64,000 nucleotides of DNA from Polynucleobacter bastaniensis (GCF_018882205.1 NZ_JACVOU010000001.1:310001-374000); one strand, 5' to 3'; shown: positions 1 through 9,646, counted from the stretch's first letter. Notes: a model not told the origin generated them from the sequence alone. Numbers and translations are program-made.

Positions 1-313
1 TCAGGTGCGCTTGCGCTCTGGTGAAGTACGTCGTATTTTGATCGAGTGCCGTGCCACTATTGGTGAAGTTGGTAATGAAGAGCACAGCTTGCGCGTTATC
101 GGTAAAGCTGGTGCAAATCGCTGGCGCGGTATCCGCCCAACTGTTCGCGGTGTGGCAATGAACCCAGTAGATCACCCACACGGTGGTGGTGAAGGTAGAA
201 CTGGCGAAGGCCGTGTACCTGTCTCCCCATGGGGCACACCAACCAAAGGTTATCGTACACGTCGCAATAAGCGTACAACTTCGATGATCGTTCAACGTCG
301 TCAAAAACGTTAA
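1..313 (+). CDS. rplB: 50S ribosomal protein L2, C-terminal part (cut by window edge)
   Basis: The last 103 or so codons of L2 are present and the reading frame is open to the left edge, so the start lies outside the window. The visible part carries the hallmark [11 protein letters not shown] segment, which contains the conserved histidine near the peptidyl-transferase centre of 23S rRNA, and the basic C-terminal tail [13 protein letters not shown]2 is a primary 23S-binding protein needed for subunit joining. It is followed 19 bases later by rpsS, the standard S10-operon order. Confidence 0.97.
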   Translation, partial: QVRLRSGEVRRILIECRATIGEVGNEEHSLRVIGKAGANRWRGIRPTVRGVAMNPVDHPHGGGEGRTGEGRVPVSPWGTPTKGYRTRRNKRTTSMIVQRRQKR

Positions 314-332
314 GCGATAAGGATAAATAGAT

Positions 333-611
333 ATGACACGTTCAGCTAAAAAAGGCCCATTTTGCGAAGCCAGCTTAGTAAATAAAGTTGAAGTCGCACA
401 AGCCAACAAAGACAAAAAGCCGATTAAAACTTGGTCGCGCCGTTCAACAATCCTCCCAGACTTTATTGGTCTGACGATTGCTGTACATAACGGTCGTCAA
501 CACGTTCCGGTATATGTATCAGAAAACATGGTGGGTCATAAATTAGGCGAATTTGCCTTGACCCGTACTTTCAAAGGTCACGCTGCTGACAAGAAAGTAA
601 CGAAGAAGTAA
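333..611 (+). CDS. rpsS: 30S ribosomal protein S19
   Basis: A 92-residue protein of normal S19 length beginning [11 protein letters not shown]. It contains the conserved segments [13 protein letters not shown] and [15 protein letters not shown] of the S19 fold. S19 binds 16S rRNA in the head of the small subunit next to S13, whose gene lies at 8739. An AAGGATAA ribosome site precedes the ATG. It lies between rplB and rplV in the S10 operon. Confidence 0.98.
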   Translation: MTRSAKKGPFCEASLVNKVEVAQANKDKKPIKTWSRRSTILPDFIGLTIAVHNGRQHVPVYVSENMVGHKLGEFALTRTFKGHAADKKVTKK

Positions 612-615
612 GGGG

Positions 616-951
616 ATGATGATGGAAGTTAAAGCTATTCACAAAGGCGCCCGCATTTCTGCGCAAAAAACACGTTTGGTTGCTGATCAGATTCGTGGTT
701 TGCCAATTGCACGCGCATTGAACATTTTGAATTTCAGCCCCAAGAAAGCTGCCTTCATTGTGAAAAAAGTGGTTGAGTCTGCAATGGCCAATGCTGAACA
801 CAATAAGGGTGCTGATATTGATGAGCTCAAGGTTTCAACAATTATTGTTGATAAGGGTACTTCCTTGAAGCGCTTCACAGCACGTGCTAAGGGCCGTGGT
901 AATCAAATCGAAAAACAAACATGTCACATCACCGTGACCTTGAGTAACTAA
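616..951 (+). CDS. rplV: 50S ribosomal protein L22
   Basis: A 111-residue L22, which lines the polypeptide exit tunnel and is the target of macrolide-resistance mutations in other bacteria. The long beta-hairpin region with [15 protein letters not shown] and the C-terminal HITVTLSN are conserved. The gene opens with three consecutive ATG codons (616, 619, 622) right after an AAGGGG ribosome site, so the exact start is uncertain by up to two residues. It lies 4 bases after rpsS. Confidence 0.97.
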   Translation: MMMEVKAIHKGARISAQKTRLVADQIRGLPIARALNILNFSPKKAAFIVKKVVESAMANAEHNKGADIDELKVSTIIVDKGTSLKRFTARAKGRGNQIEKQTCHITVTLSN

Positions 952-959
952 GGGAAGAT

Positions 960-1781
960 ATGGGACAAAAGATAAACCCAACCGGATTCCGACTCTCGGT
1001 AACGAAGAATTGGACATCGAAGTGGTATGCAAACAATACTGATTTTGCAAAGATGCTTAAAGAGGACGTAGATGTCCGCATCTATTTGAAAAAGAAGTTG
1101 AAGAATGCATCTGTTAGCAAGGTAATCATCGAGCGTCCTGCAAAGAATGCACGTATTACTATCTATAGCTCACGTCCAGGTGTAGTGATTGGTAAAAAAG
1201 GCGAAGATATTGAAGTGCTCCGTCGTGAACTCCAAAAGCGTATGGGTGTTCCAGTCCACGTGAATATCGAAGAAATTCGTAAGCCTGAAGTGGACGCTCA
1301 ATTAATTGCTGATTCTATTACTCAGCAGTTAGAGAAGCGCATCATGTTCCGTCGTGCAATGAAGCGTGCAATGCAAAATGCAATGCGCCTTGGTGCTCAA
1401 GGAATCAAGATCATGTCTTCTGGTCGTTTGAACGGTGCAGAAATCGCACGTCGCGAATGGTACCGTGAAGGTCGTGTTCCACTTCATACATTGAAGGCTG
1501 ATATTGATTACGCTACATCAGAAGCGGAAACAACCTACGGCATCATCGGTGTAAAAGTTTGGGTATACAAAGGCGATACATTAGGTCGCGGCGCTGATGC
1601 TCCAGCTGTAACAGCAGAGCCAGCGGCTGATGAAAAGAAGCCACGTCGTGCACCAGCCAAAACAAGCGCACGCAAACCAGCAGCTGACAGCAAGCCATTG
1701 GTTGCTGCTAAGCCAACTGTAAAGCGTGTACCGAAAGTCGTTGAAGCCACAAGTGCTGAAGCGCAGAAGTCAGGAGAGTAA
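960..1781 (+). CDS. rpsC: 30S ribosomal protein S3 with long Ala/Lys/Pro-rich tail
   Basis: S3 helps form the mRNA entry site with S4 and S5. The N-terminal KH domain shows its GxxG loop as [11 protein letters not shown] (around residues 74-84), and the C-terminal S3 domain ends near residue 210. At 273 residues it is about 40 longer than the E. coli protein. The extra residues form a low-complexity tail rich in Ala, Lys, Pro and Thr, which is common in beta-proteobacterial S3 proteins but probably disordered. rplP starts 2 bases after the stop codon. Confidence 0.97.
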   Translation: MGQKINPTGFRLSVTKNWTSKWYANNTDFAKMLKEDVDVRIYLKKKLKNASVSKVIIERPAKNARITIYSSRPGVVIGKKGEDIEVLRRELQKRMGVPVHVNIEEIRKPEVDAQLIADSITQQLEKRIMFRRAMKRAMQNAMRLGAQGIKIMSSGRLNGAEIARREWYREGRVPLHTLKADIDYATSEAETTYGIIGVKVWVYKGDTLGRGADAPAVTAEPAADEKKPRRAPAKTSARKPAADSKPLVAAKPTVKRVPKVVEATSAEAQKSGE

Positions 1782-1783
1782 GC

Positions 1784-2197
1784 ATGCTACAACCAAAGCG
1801 TCGTAAGTATCGCAAGGAACAAAAGGGACGTAACACCGGCGTGGCAACACGCGGTAGTTCAGTAGCCTTTGGTGACTTTGGATTGAAAGCTATTGGTCGT
1901 GGTCGTTTGACTGCACGTCAGATTGAATCTGCACGTCGCGCAATGACCCGTCACATTAAGCGTGGTGGTCGTATCTGGATTCGTATTTTCCCAGATAAGC
2001 CAATTTCGCAAAAGCCAGCTGAAGTACGTATGGGTAACGGTAAAGGTAATCCAGAGTACTACGTAGCAGAAATTCAACCAGGCAAGATATTGTACGAGAT
2101 GGATGGAGTGGATGAAACATTGGCACGCGAAGCTTTCAAGCTCGCTGCCGCTAAGTTGCCATTACAAACCACTTTCGTGATTCGCCACTTAGGTTGA
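1784..2197 (+). CDS. rplP: 50S ribosomal protein L16
   Basis: A 137-residue L16 starting [17 protein letters not shown], a family signature. It contains the conserved [17 protein letters not shown] and [16 protein letters not shown] segments, including the arginine region that is hydroxylated by YcfD-type enzymes in some bacteria. L16 sits near the A site and is important for late 50S assembly. Its stop codon TGA is followed within 14 bases by the rpmC start. Confidence 0.98.
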   Translation: MLQPKRRKYRKEQKGRNTGVATRGSSVAFGDFGLKAIGRGRLTARQIESARRAMTRHIKRGGRIWIRIFPDKPISQKPAEVRMGNGKGNPEYYVAEIQPGKILYEMDGVDETLAREAFKLAAAKLPLQTTFVIRHLG

Positions 2198-2211
2198 TCG
2201 GGATAGAGATT

Positions 2212-2406
2212 ATGAAAAAGACAGAATTAGCATCCAAAGACCTGGTTGCCTTGAACGCAGAATTGACAGAGCTCTTGAAGACAAGCTTCAAACTCCGTAT
2301 GCAAAAAGGTACTCAGCAACTCACCAATACCAGCCAATTGGGTAAGACTAAGCGTGAAATTGCTCGCGTAAAGACGTTTATTACTCAAAAAACTGCACAG
2401 AAATAA
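2212..2406 (+). CDS. rpmC: 50S ribosomal protein L29
   Basis: A 64-residue L29 beginning [11 protein letters not shown], with two predicted helices and the conserved [18 protein letters not shown] segment. L29 sits at the exit tunnel and helps form the docking site for trigger factor and SRP. I chose the ATG at 2212 because it follows a GGATAGAG ribosome site. An in-frame TTG at 2194 overlapping the rplP stop would add six residues and has no convincing ribosome site. Confidence 0.95.
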   Translation: MKKTELASKDLVALNAELTELLKTSFKLRMQKGTQQLTNTSQLGKTKREIARVKTFITQKTAQK

Positions 2407-2418
2407 GGAAAAAGGGAT

Positions 2419-2688
2419 ATGACAGAATTATCTAAACCCTTGCGCCGCACCCTAGTGGGTCGTGTCGTTAGCGATAAAATGCAAAAAACTGTGACTGTGC
2501 TAGTTGAGCGCCAAGTTAAACATGCGCTATATGGCAAATATGTTGGACAGTCCAAAAAATATCACGCTCATGACGAAGCTGGTCAATACAAGATGGGTGA
2601 TACCGTTGAAATTGCCGAATCTAGGCCAATTTCACGTACTAAATCTTGGGTGGTAACTCGGTTAGTGCAAGAGTCCAAAGGTATTTAA
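2419..2688 (+). CDS. rpsQ: 30S ribosomal protein S17
   Basis: An 89-residue OB-fold protein with the S17 core [20 protein letters not shown] and [14 protein letters not shown]. It binds the 5' domain of 16S rRNA. It is the last gene of the S10 operon here, and an inverted repeat follows only 10 bases after its stop codon. Confidence 0.98.
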   Translation: MTELSKPLRRTLVGRVVSDKMQKTVTVLVERQVKHALYGKYVGQSKKYHAHDEAGQYKMGDTVEIAESRPISRTKSWVVTRLVQESKGI

Positions 2689-2697
2689 AGAAATACT

Positions 2698-2730
2698 AGG
2701 GATTTTGGCGAAATCTATTGCCAAATCCCT
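2698..2730 (+). terminator. Hairpin between the S10 and spc operons
   Basis: The arms AGGGATTTTGGC (2698-2709) and GCCAAATCCCT (2720-2730) pair with a single bulged T around a 10-base loop, followed by GTTTTA. This is a moderate intrinsic terminator or attenuator shape directly after rpsQ. The T run is short, so partial read-through into rplN is likely. Confidence 0.55.
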
Positions 2731-2873
2731 GTTTTACGTAGTATTATAGTTGGCTTCTCTGGTTTTATTGGGGAAGCAGTGTTTTTTCATTAATTCCGGG
2801 TTTTAGCTTTCGTTAAAGCCCATAGACGGAACCAAGACTGTTTGCCTTTGGCTAACAAGTTGGGGATTAAAAA
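2731..2873 (+). promoter_or_regulatory. Leader region of the spc operon
   Basis: This untranslated stretch separates rpsQ from rplN. It holds a second imperfect hairpin, GGGTTTTAG paired with TTAAAGCCC (about 2797-2821), and ends in a TTGGGGA ribosome site. A promoter for the spc operon is expected here because of the preceding terminator-like hairpin, but I cannot place -35 and -10 boxes with confidence. Confidence 0.35.
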
Positions 2874-3242
2874 ATGATTCAGACCGAAAGTAGATTACAG
2901 GTCGCTGATAACACAGGCGCCAGTGAAGTTTTGTGCATCAAGGTATTGGGCGGCTCTAAGCGTCGTTACGCCAGTATCGGTGATGTCATTAAGGTGACTG
3001 TAAAGTCCGCCGCTCCACGTGGCCGTGTAAAAAAAGGTGACATTTACAACGCCGTAGTGGTGAGAACTGCTAAAGGTGTTCGCCGCCCAGATGGCTCATT
3101 GATTAAGTTCGATGGCAATGCTGCGGTATTGCTCAACGCTAAGTTAGAGCCAATTGGCACACGTATCTTTGGACCAGTCACACGCGAATTGCGTACTGAA
3201 AAGTTCATGAAGATCGTTTCTCTCGCCCCAGAAGTTATTTAA
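2874..3242 (+). CDS. rplN: 50S ribosomal protein L14
   Basis: A 122-residue L14 with the signature start [16 protein letters not shown] and the conserved [26 protein letters not shown] segment. L14 lies at the subunit interface and contacts 16S rRNA (bridge B8). It is also the usual binding site for the silencing factor RsfS. It is the first gene of the spc operon and is preceded by a 185-base non-coding gap. Confidence 0.98.
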   Translation: MIQTESRLQVADNTGASEVLCIKVLGGSKRRYASIGDVIKVTVKSAAPRGRVKKGDIYNAVVVRTAKGVRRPDGSLIKFDGNAAVLLNAKLEPIGTRIFGPVTRELRTEKFMKIVSLAPEVI

Positions 3243-3251
3243 GAGGCTGAT

Positions 3252-3560
3252 ATGAAAAAGATTCGTAAAGGTGATTCAGTGGTTCTGTTGACTGGCCGCG
3301 ATAAGGGCAAGCAAGGAACTGTTACAGCCGTTCTCGAGAACAAATTAGTGATCGAAGGCGTAAATATTTATAAAAAGAGCGTTAAGCCAAATCCAGCAGC
3401 CGGTGTTACTGGCGGCATGATTGACAAAACGATGCCTGTTCACATTTCTAATGTGGCTGTGGTTGACGGTAACGGCAAACCATCACGTGTTGGTATCAAA
3501 CTCGTGGACGGTAAAAAGCAACGTTTCCTCAAAACCACTGGCGCAACTTTAAGCGCATAA
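3252..3560 (+). CDS. rplX: 50S ribosomal protein L24
   Basis: A 102-residue L24 with an N-terminal KOW motif, [20 protein letters not shown], followed by [12 protein letters not shown]24 is one of the assembly initiator proteins of the large subunit and contacts the 5' end of 23S rRNA. It follows rplN by 9 bases. Confidence 0.98.
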   Translation: MKKIRKGDSVVLLTGRDKGKQGTVTAVLENKLVIEGVNIYKKSVKPNPAAGVTGGMIDKTMPVHISNVAVVDGNGKPSRVGIKLVDGKKQRFLKTTGATLSA

Positions 3561-3576
3561 GGGGCACGGAGAAATT

Positions 3577-4119
3577 ATGAGCACACGTTTTCAAGAACAC
3601 TATCAAGCAAAAGTTGTTGCTGATTTAATGACCAAGTTTGGCTATAAATCAATCATGGAAGTTCCACGTATCACTAAGGTAACCCTGAATATGGGCCTGG
3701 GCGATGCAGTGAACGACAAGAAAATTATCGAAAATGCAGTTGGTGATTTGACTAAAGTAGCAGGTCAAAAGCCAGTTGTGACAAAAGCTAAAAAAGCGAT
3801 TGCTGGTTTTAAAATTCGTCAAGGTTACCCAATCGGTGCCATGGTGACATTGCGTGGTGCACGCATGTACGAATTCTTAGACCGTTTCGTGACTGTTGCT
3901 TTGCCACGCGTACGTGACTTCCGCGGAATTTCCGGTAAGGCATTTGACGGCCGTGGTAACTACAACATCGGCGTTAAAGAGCAAATCATTTTCCCTGAGA
4001 TCGAATACGACAAAATTGATGCCCTCCGTGGTCTCAACATTAGTATTACGACGACCGCTAAGACTGACGAAGAAGCAAAAGCTTTGTTAGCAGCGTTCAA
4101 ATTCCCTTTCCGCAATTAA
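3577..4119 (+). CDS. rplE: 50S ribosomal protein L5
   Basis: A 180-residue L5, the 5S rRNA-binding protein of the central protuberance. The motifs [37 protein letters not shown] and [17 protein letters not shown] are diagnostic. In enterobacteria S8 represses the spc operon through a site near the rplE start. I did not identify that structure by eye here. Confidence 0.98.
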   Translation: MSTRFQEHYQAKVVADLMTKFGYKSIMEVPRITKVTLNMGLGDAVNDKKIIENAVGDLTKVAGQKPVVTKAKKAIAGFKIRQGYPIGAMVTLRGARMYEFLDRFVTVALPRVRDFRGISGKAFDGRGNYNIGVKEQIIFPEIEYDKIDALRGLNISITTTAKTDEEAKALLAAFKFPFRN

Positions 4120-4128
4120 GAGGCTAAC

Positions 4129-4434
4129 GTGGCAAAACTATCCCTAATTGAGCGCGAGAATAAGCGCGCAAAAACTGTAGAGAAGTACGCTGTAAAGCGT
4201 GCAGAACTCAAAGCAATCATCGCTGATCAATCACGCAGTGATGAAGAGCGCTATGAGGCTCGCTTGAAGCTACAGGCACTTCCACGTAACGCAAGCCCGA
4301 TTCGTCAAAGAAATCGTTGTTCATTAACCGGTCGTCCGCGCGGTGTATTCAGCAAGTTTGGTTTAGCGCGTAGCAAAATTCGTGAAATCGCCTTTCGTGG
4401 CGAAATCCCCGGTTTAACCAAGGCCAGCTGGTAA
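4129..4434 (+). CDS. rpsN: 30S ribosomal protein S14 (non-zinc form)
   Basis: A 101-residue S14 using a GTG start at 4129, after an AAGAGG ribosome site. It has the [28 protein letters not shown] segment of the family. It lacks the CxxC...CxxC zinc ribbon of the short form, so it is the long zinc-independent type. S14 acts late in small-subunit head assembly. Confidence 0.97.
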   Translation: MAKLSLIERENKRAKTVEKYAVKRAELKAIIADQSRSDEERYEARLKLQALPRNASPIRQRNRCSLTGRPRGVFSKFGLARSKIREIAFRGEIPGLTKASW

Positions 4435-4458
4435 GCGGCGAAAGAATTAGGAGAACTC

Positions 4459-4854
4459 ATGAGTATCAGCGATCCAATCGCCGACATGTTGACAAGGATC
4501 CGCAATGCGCAAGCAGTGCAGAAACCCGTAGTCTTGATGCCGTCGTCAAAAGTTAAAGTAGCTATTGCAAAAGTCTTGCAGGATGAAGGTTATATCGACA
4601 GTTTTGAAATCAAAGGTGAAGCAGCTAAGCCAGTGCTACACATTGAACTCAAATACTATGCAGGCCGTCCTGTTATTGAGCGTATTGACCGTGTATCTAC
4701 ACCAAGTCTACGTATCTACAAAGGCCGTCATGACATTCCTGAGGTAATGAATGGCTTGGGTATTGCAATTATTTCAACCCCACAAGGCGTAATGACAGAC
4801 CGCAAAGCACGTGCAAACGGCGTTGGTGGCGAAGTTATTTGCTACGTCGCGTAA
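4459..4854 (+). CDS. rpsH: 30S ribosomal protein S8
   Basis: A 131-residue S8 starting [18 protein letters not shown]. The C-terminal [20 protein letters not shown] segment contains the conserved 16S-binding loop. S8 is a primary 16S rRNA binder and, in E. coli, the autoregulator of the spc operon. AGGAG lies 7 bases before the ATG. Confidence 0.98.
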   Translation: MSISDPIADMLTRIRNAQAVQKPVVLMPSSKVKVAIAKVLQDEGYIDSFEIKGEAAKPVLHIELKYYAGRPVIERIDRVSTPSLRIYKGRHDIPEVMNGLGIAIISTPQGVMTDRKARANGVGGEVICYVA

Positions 4855-4864
4855 GGAGAGAAAT

Positions 4865-5398
4865 ATGTCCCGCGTTGGTAAATCACCTATTCCAGTTCCT
4901 AAGGGCGCTGAAATCAGCATCAACGGTGCAAACATTACTGTTAAGGGTCCATTAGGCACTTTGACACACAACTTGCATCCTTCTGTTGGTTTGAAACAAG
5001 AAGACGGCGTATTGACAGTTTTTTTAAATAACAACACACCAGAAGCTGGTGCACAGTCAGGTACAGCCCGCGCTTTGGTAAACAACATGGTTGTTGGCGT
5101 AACTGCTGGCTTTGAGCGCAAGCTCAGCTTGGTAGGCGTTGGTTACCGTGCTGCTGCCCAAGGCGATTCATTGAAATTGCAGTTAGGTTTCTCACACGAC
5201 ATTATTTACAACCTGCCAAAGGGTGTAAAGGCTGAGACCCCAACTCAAACTGAAATCATTATCAAAGGTTCCAACAAGCAGCAAGTTGGCCAGGTTGCTG
5301 CTGAAGTTCGCGCATACCGTTCACCAGAGCCATACAAAGGCAAAGGCGTTCGCTACGTGGATGAAGTTGTACACCTGAAAGAAACTAAGAAGAAGTAA
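4865..5398 (+). CDS. rplF: 50S ribosomal protein L6
   Basis: A 177-residue L6 beginning [17 protein letters not shown], with the duplicated RNA-binding fold and the conserved [12 protein letters not shown] motif near the C terminus. I chose the ATG at 4865, after AAGGAGAG. The open frame extends upstream into rpsH, but that extension has no family support. L6 sits near the factor-binding region with L7/L12. Confidence 0.97.
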   Translation: MSRVGKSPIPVPKGAEISINGANITVKGPLGTLTHNLHPSVGLKQEDGVLTVFLNNNTPEAGAQSGTARALVNNMVVGVTAGFERKLSLVGVGYRAAAQGDSLKLQLGFSHDIIYNLPKGVKAETPTQTEIIIKGSNKQQVGQVAAEVRAYRSPEPYKGKGVRYVDEVVHLKETKKK

Positions 5399-5411
5399 GC
5401 GAGATTAGAAA

Positions 5412-5765
5412 ATGAATAAAGACGAATCCAGACAAAGACGCGCTAGGCAGACTCGTATTCGCATTGCCGAAGCATTGGCAAATCGCTTAACAGTTATCCG
5501 AAGCAACACACATATTTCTGCTCAGGTTTATAGCCCATGCGGAACCAAAGTTGTAGCAGCTGCTTCAACAATGGAAAAAGATTTACGCCAAGCAATCAAA
5601 AATGGCGGCAACGCTGAAGCGGCTAAACAAATCGGCAAGTTAGTTGCTGAGCGTGCTGTTAAGGCAGGCATTGTTGATGTTGCTTTTGATCGTTCCGGTC
5701 ATCGTTACCACGGCCGTATTAAGGCCTTAGCTGAAGCTGCGCGTGAAGCCGGCCTGAAGTTCTAA
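5412..5765 (+). CDS. rplR: 50S ribosomal protein L18
   Basis: A 117-residue L18 that joins 5S rRNA to the large subunit with L5. Conserved parts are the basic N terminus with [12 protein letters not shown], the [15 protein letters not shown] strand and the C-terminal [24 protein letters not shown]. It sits between rplF and rpsE as usual. Confidence 0.98.
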   Translation: MNKDESRQRRARQTRIRIAEALANRLTVIRSNTHISAQVYSPCGTKVVAAASTMEKDLRQAIKNGGNAEAAKQIGKLVAERAVKAGIVDVAFDRSGHRYHGRIKALAEAAREAGLKF

Positions 5766-5784
5766 AAAGGTTTAGGAAAAAGAC

Positions 5785-6303
5785 ATGGCAAAAATGCAAA
5801 CCAAGATGCAAAACGAAGAGCGTGATGATGGTCTTCGCGAGAAGATGATTGCTGTAAATCGCGTAACTAAAGTGGTTAAGGGTGGTCGTATTCTCGGCTT
5901 TGCTGCACTCACTGTAGTTGGCGATGGCGATGGTCGTATCGGCATGGGCAAAGGCAAATCAAAAGAAGTTCCAGTTGCTGTTCAAAAGGCAATGGACGAA
6001 GCGCGTCGCAAGATGATCAAAGTTTCCTTACGTAAAGGTACTTTGCAACATACTGTGATAGGTAAGCATGGCGCATCACGCGTGATGATTTCCCCAGCTA
6101 AAGACGGTACTGGCGTTATCGCTGGTGGTCCAATGCGCGCAATTTTTGATGTAATGGGCGTAACTAACGTTGTTGCCAAGTCACTTGGCTCAACCAACCC
6201 TTACAACATGGTTCGTGCAACGATTGATGGCTTGAGCAAGATGAGCACTCCTTCTGAAATTGCTGCTAAGCGCGGTAAATCAGTTGAAGAGATTCTCGGC
6301 TAA
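5785..6303 (+). CDS. rpsE: 30S ribosomal protein S5
   Basis: A 172-residue S5, with a dsRNA-binding-like N-terminal domain ([18 protein letters not shown]...[15 protein letters not shown]) and a C-terminal domain containing [18 protein letters not shown]5 acts with S4 in decoding accuracy and in the mRNA entry tunnel. Mutations in the equivalent loop give spectinomycin resistance in other bacteria. Confidence 0.98.
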   Translation: MAKMQTKMQNEERDDGLREKMIAVNRVTKVVKGGRILGFAALTVVGDGDGRIGMGKGKSKEVPVAVQKAMDEARRKMIKVSLRKGTLQHTVIGKHGASRVMISPAKDGTGVIAGGPMRAIFDVMGVTNVVAKSLGSTNPYNMVRATIDGLSKMSTPSEIAAKRGKSVEEILG

Positions 6304-6327
6304 GACCAAAAGATTAGGAATCTATAA

Positions 6328-6516
6328 ATGACAACAACTAACTCCAAAGTCAAACTGCAATTAGTACGCAGCTTGATCGGCACACGCGAAAGCCACCGTG
6401 CAACCGTTCGCGGCCTAGGCCTGCGTCGCATCAATTCTGTTTCAGAATTGGAAGACACACCAGCTGTTCGCGGAATGATTAATAAAGTTTCTTATCTAGT
6501 TAAAGTCGTTGGCTAA
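6328..6516 (+). CDS. rpmD: 50S ribosomal protein L30
   Basis: A 62-residue L30 with the family core [18 protein letters not shown] and [24 protein letters not shown]30 is absent from some bacterial lineages but usual in Proteobacteria. It lies between rpsE and rplO. Confidence 0.97.
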   Translation: MTTTNSKVKLQLVRSLIGTRESHRATVRGLGLRRINSVSELEDTPAVRGMINKVSYLVKVVG

Positions 6517-6543
6517 TAACTAGCAAGTAAATAGGCGAAGAAT

Positions 6544-6984
6544 ATGCAACTCAATACACTCAAACCCGCACCGGGCTCCAATAAAAATCGTCGTCGCGTA
6601 GGTCGCGGTATCGGTTCTGGCCTTGGAAAAACAGCTGGTCGTGGTCACAAAGGTCAAAAGTCACGCTCAGGCGGATTCCATAAGGTTGGATTCGAAGGCG
6701 GACAGATGCCGATGTATCGTCGTTTGCCAAAACGTGGTTTTGTGTCTTTGACACGTCGTCATGTTGGTCAAATTACTTTGAACGACTTAGCAAAAATCAA
6801 TCTACCGGAAGTGGACTTGTTGGTTTTGAGAGCCCACGGTTTTGCTGGTGAGCAGATTAATTCGGTAAAAGTTATTAAGACTGGTGAACTGACTATTGCT
6901 GTAACCCTCAAGGGTATTACAGCTACAGCAGGTGCAAAAGCAGCTATTGAAGCAGCTGGCGGCAAATTGGTTGACTTGGTTTAA
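6544..6984 (+). CDS. rplO: 50S ribosomal protein L15
   Basis: A 146-residue L15 with the glycine- and arginine-rich N-terminal extension ([22 protein letters not shown]) that penetrates 23S rRNA, then [24 protein letters not shown]. It acts in late large-subunit assembly. secY follows after 17 bases. Confidence 0.98.
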   Translation: MQLNTLKPAPGSNKNRRRVGRGIGSGLGKTAGRGHKGQKSRSGGFHKVGFEGGQMPMYRRLPKRGFVSLTRRHVGQITLNDLAKINLPEVDLLVLRAHGFAGEQINSVKVIKTGELTIAVTLKGITATAGAKAAIEAAGGKLVDLV

Positions 6985-7001
6985 TTAGTTTTTAGTAAAT
7001 A

Positions 7002-8339
7002 ATGGCACTCGCACCCACCAACGCAGCAAGTATTGCTCAGTCAGGAAACAAGTTTGGCGAATTACGTCAACGCTTGGTATTCCTGGTTTTAGCATTGCTC
7101 GTGTTCCGTTTGGGTGCGCACATTCCAGTGCCAGGTATTGATCCAGACCAATTAGCTCAATTGTTCGCAGGGCAAAAAGACGGTATTTTGGGTATGTTCA
7201 ACCTGTTCTCAGGTGGTGCGCTATCCCGCTTCACAGTTTTTGCTTTGGGAATCATGCCCTATATCTCTGCCTCAATCATCATGCAGTTGATGACAATTGT
7301 TGTTCCTTCCTTGGAGTCTTTGAAAAAAGAAGGCCAAGCAGGACAGCGTAAGATTACACAGTACACCCGTTATGGCACTGTGTTCTTGGCAACATTCCAG
7401 GCTTTAGGCATTTCAGTTGCGTTGCAAGCTCAACCAGGTTTGGTTATTAACCCTGGTCTGATCTTCGAACTCAACACAGTAGTGACTTTAGTTACTGGGA
7501 CGATGTTCCTCATGTGGCTTGGCGAGCAGATTACTGAGCGTGGTCTTGGTAACGGTATTTCCATCATCATTTTCGGCGGCATTGTTTCTGGCCTGCCAAC
7601 TGCAATCGGTAGCTTGCTCGAATTAGTTCGCACCGGTTCAATGAATATCCTGTCCGCATTGCTGATCGTGGTTATCTGTATTGCAGTGACTTATTTTGTG
7701 GTGTTTGTAGAGCGTGGTCAGCGCCGTATTTTGGTGAACTACGCTAAGCGTCAAGTTGGCAACAAGGTCTATGGAGGTCAATCTTCATACTTCCCATTGA
7801 AGTTAAATATGGCCGGCGTTATTCCTCCAATTTTTGCTTCGTCTATTATTTTGTTCCCTGCAACGATTGCTGGCTGGTTTACATCAGGCGAGCCAACTAA
7901 TATGTTCAGCAAAGTCATCAAAGATTTGGCAGCAACTTTGGCCCCAGGCCAACCGGTTTACACAATCTTATATGCTGCGGCGATTATTTTCTTCTGCTTT
8001 TTTTACACAGCTTTGGTTTTTAACAGCCGTGACACTGCGGATAATCTGAAGAAGAGCGGCGCCTTTGTTCCTGGTATTCGTCCTGGTGATCAGACCGGTC
8101 GCTACATTGACAAGATCTTGGTTCGTTTGACATTGGCTGGTGCAATTTATATGGTTTTGGTTTGCTTGTTACCAGAATTCTTAGTGTTGAAGTACAACGT
8201 ACCATTTTATTTTGGCGGTACTTCATTGTTGATTATTGTCGTTGTTGCAATGGATTTCATGGCTCAAGTTCAGTCATTCGTAATGCAACAACAGTATGGT
8301 TCTTTAATGAAAAAAGCTAACTTTAAGATGGGCGCTTAA
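7002..8339 (+). CDS. secY: Sec translocase channel subunit SecY
   Basis: A 445-residue membrane protein with ten hydrophobic segments. It forms the protein-conducting channel together with SecE and SecG in the inner membrane. Family landmarks are the early [12 protein letters not shown] motif, the plug-region phrase [22 protein letters not shown], and [12 protein letters not shown]. The cytoplasmic loops contain VERGQRRI and GIRPGDQT. The ribosome site before the ATG is weak. It sits in the spc operon between rplO and infA, the ancestral arrangement. Confidence 0.98.
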   Translation: MALAPTNAASIAQSGNKFGELRQRLVFLVLALLVFRLGAHIPVPGIDPDQLAQLFAGQKDGILGMFNLFSGGALSRFTVFALGIMPYISASIIMQLMTIVVPSLESLKKEGQAGQRKITQYTRYGTVFLATFQALGISVALQAQPGLVINPGLIFELNTVVTLVTGTMFLMWLGEQITERGLGNGISIIIFGGIVSGLPTAIGSLLELVRTGSMNILSALLIVVICIAVTYFVVFVERGQRRILVNYAKRQVGNKVYGGQSSYFPLKLNMAGVIPPIFASSIILFPATIAGWFTSGEPTNMFSKVIKDLAATLAPGQPVYTILYAAAIIFFCFFYTALVFNSRDTADNLKKSGAFVPGIRPGDQTGRYIDKILVRLTLAGAIYMVLVCLLPEFLVLKYNVPFYFGGTSLLIIVVVAMDFMAQVQSFVMQQQYGSLMKKANFKMGA

Positions 8340-8343
8340 CTGA

Positions 8344-8562
8344 ATGTCTAAAGACGATGTAATTCAGATGGCGGGAGAAATTACTGAGAATTTGCCGAAC
8401 GCAATGTTTCGCGTGAAGCTAGAGAACGGACATGTGGTTCTAGGGCACATTTCTGGAAAGATGAGGATGCATTACATCCGCATCCTGCCGGGAGATAAGG
8501 TGACGGTGGAGATGACTCCTTACGACCTGACACGCGCCAGAATCATTTTCCGAGCGAAGTAA
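8344..8562 (+). CDS. infA: Translation initiation factor IF-1
   Basis: A 72-residue single OB-fold (S1-like) protein that occupies the 30S A site during initiation. Landmarks are [41 protein letters not shown] and [16 protein letters not shown]. It begins 4 bases after the secY stop codon. Its codon use differs from its neighbours: glycine is mostly GGA/GGG, arginine includes AGG, AGA and CGA, and leucine includes CTA, while the ribosomal genes around it prefer GGT/GGC and CGT/CGC. Confidence 0.97.
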   Translation: MSKDDVIQMAGEITENLPNAMFRVKLENGHVVLGHISGKMRMHYIRILPGDKVTVEMTPYDLTRARIIFRAK

Positions 8563-8597
8563 AGATTAAGTAGTACCTATTTTTTTAGAGGTGAGTT

Positions 8598-8714
8598 ATG
8601 AAAGTTTTAGCATCCGTTAAGTGTATTTGCAGAAATTGCAAGATCATTAAGCGCAAACGCGTTGTTCGCGTGATCTGTTCTTCAGACGCACGTCATAAGC
8701 AGCGTCAAGGCTGA
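8598..8714 (+). CDS. rpmJ: 50S ribosomal protein L36 (zinc-ribbon form)
   Basis: I read a 38-codon gene from ATG 8598 to TGA 8714: [20 protein letters not shown], then [18 protein letters not shown]. The Cys11, Cys14, Cys27 and His33 set is the CCCH zinc-binding pattern of the zinc form of L36. A GAGGTGAG ribosome site lies just upstream. Its position between infA and rpsM is the conserved one. Confidence 0.95.
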   Translation: MKVLASVKCICRNCKIIKRKRVVRVICSSDARHKQRQG

Positions 8715-8738
8715 TCTGGTTAATTAAGAGGAAATCTC

Positions 8739-9104
8739 ATGGCACGTATCGCTGGGGTAAACATCCCAAATCATCAACATACTGTTATCGGTTTAACAGC
8801 AATTTTTGGCATTGGTACAACTCGTGCTCGCAAAATTTGTGAAACCACAGGTGTTGCTATCGACAAAAAAGTTAAAGATCTTACTGACGGTGACTTGGAA
8901 AAGTTGCGTGATGAAGTAGGTAAATTTATTACTGAAGGTGACCTTCGTCGTGAAGTAACGATGAACATCAAGCGTTTGATGGACTTAGGCTGCTACCGCG
9001 GCGTACGTCATCGTAAGGGCTTGCCTGTACGTGGTCAACGGACTAAGACTAACGCGCGTACCCGTAAGGGCCCACGTAAGTCTGGCGTGCAACTCAAGAA
9101 ATAA
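8739..9104 (+). CDS. rpsM: 30S ribosomal protein S13
   Basis: A 121-residue S13 starting [20 protein letters not shown], with the C-terminal [25 protein letters not shown] segment that reaches the decoding region and contacts P-site tRNA. It opens the alpha operon (rpsM-rpsK-rpsD-rpoA-rplQ). AAGAGGAAA precedes the ATG. Confidence 0.98.
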   Translation: MARIAGVNIPNHQHTVIGLTAIFGIGTTRARKICETTGVAIDKKVKDLTDGDLEKLRDEVGKFITEGDLRREVTMNIKRLMDLGCYRGVRHRKGLPVRGQRTKTNARTRKGPRKSGVQLKK

Positions 9105-9122
9105 TCAAGAAAGTTTATTGAC

Positions 9123-9530
9123 ATGGCAAAACAACAATCCGCTTCTGCAGCTTCACAGCGTGCACGCAAGAAAGTTAAAAAGAACGTTGCTGATGGCATT
9201 GCACACGTTCACGCTTCTTTTAACAACACCATTATTACGATCACTGATCGCCAAGGTAATGCGCTTTCATGGGCAACATCTGGTGGCCAGGGCTTCAAGG
9301 GCTCACGTAAATCAACACCTTTTGCTGCTCAGGTAGCCGCAGAAGTAGCAGGTAAAGCTGCTGTTGAGTGCGGTATCAAGAACTTAGAAGTTCAGATTAA
9401 GGGTCCAGGCCCAGGTCGTGAATCAGCAGTTCGTGCATTGAACTCTTTGGGCATCAAGATCACTGAGATTCAAGATGTCACTCCGGTTCCACATAATGGC
9501 TGCCGTCCTCCTAAACGTCGTCGTATTTAA
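9123..9530 (+). CDS. rpsK: 30S ribosomal protein S11
   Basis: A 135-residue S11 of the platform region, which contacts the mRNA near the E site. The conserved parts are [18 protein letters not shown], the [14 protein letters not shown] loop and the C terminus [12 protein letters not shown]. It lies 18 bases after rpsM. Confidence 0.98.
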   Translation: MAKQQSASAASQRARKKVKKNVADGIAHVHASFNNTIITITDRQGNALSWATSGGQGFKGSRKSTPFAAQVAAEVAGKAAVECGIKNLEVQIKGPGPGRESAVRALNSLGIKITEIQDVTPVPHNGCRPPKRRRI

Positions 9531-9646
9531 GCTAGGAAGTTAGCAGTACAAGTTTTAGCAGTTTTTTATTAAAGCCCACTGTTCATCTGAATTAAAGGGT
9601 GAACTCACCGTCAGTCGTAAGGCTGCGGCATAGAAAGGAAAGCATT
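9531..9646 (+). promoter_or_regulatory. Leader region before rpsD
   Basis: A 116-base non-coding gap separates rpsK from rpsD. It contains GGTGAACTCACC, a small hairpin at about 9598-9609, and ends with GAAAGGAAAGC as the ribosome site. The stretch around 9552-9578 shares the words GTTTTAGC and TTAAAGCCCA with the leader in front of rplN. S4 is the known alpha-operon autoregulator in E. coli, so translational control is plausible, but it is not shown by the sequence. Confidence 0.35.

Noticed and set aside
9599..9646. Upstream extension of rpsD to a GTG at 9599
   Set aside because: The residues do not resemble S4, and the GTG at 9647 has a strong ribosome site and yields the normal 207-residue protein.
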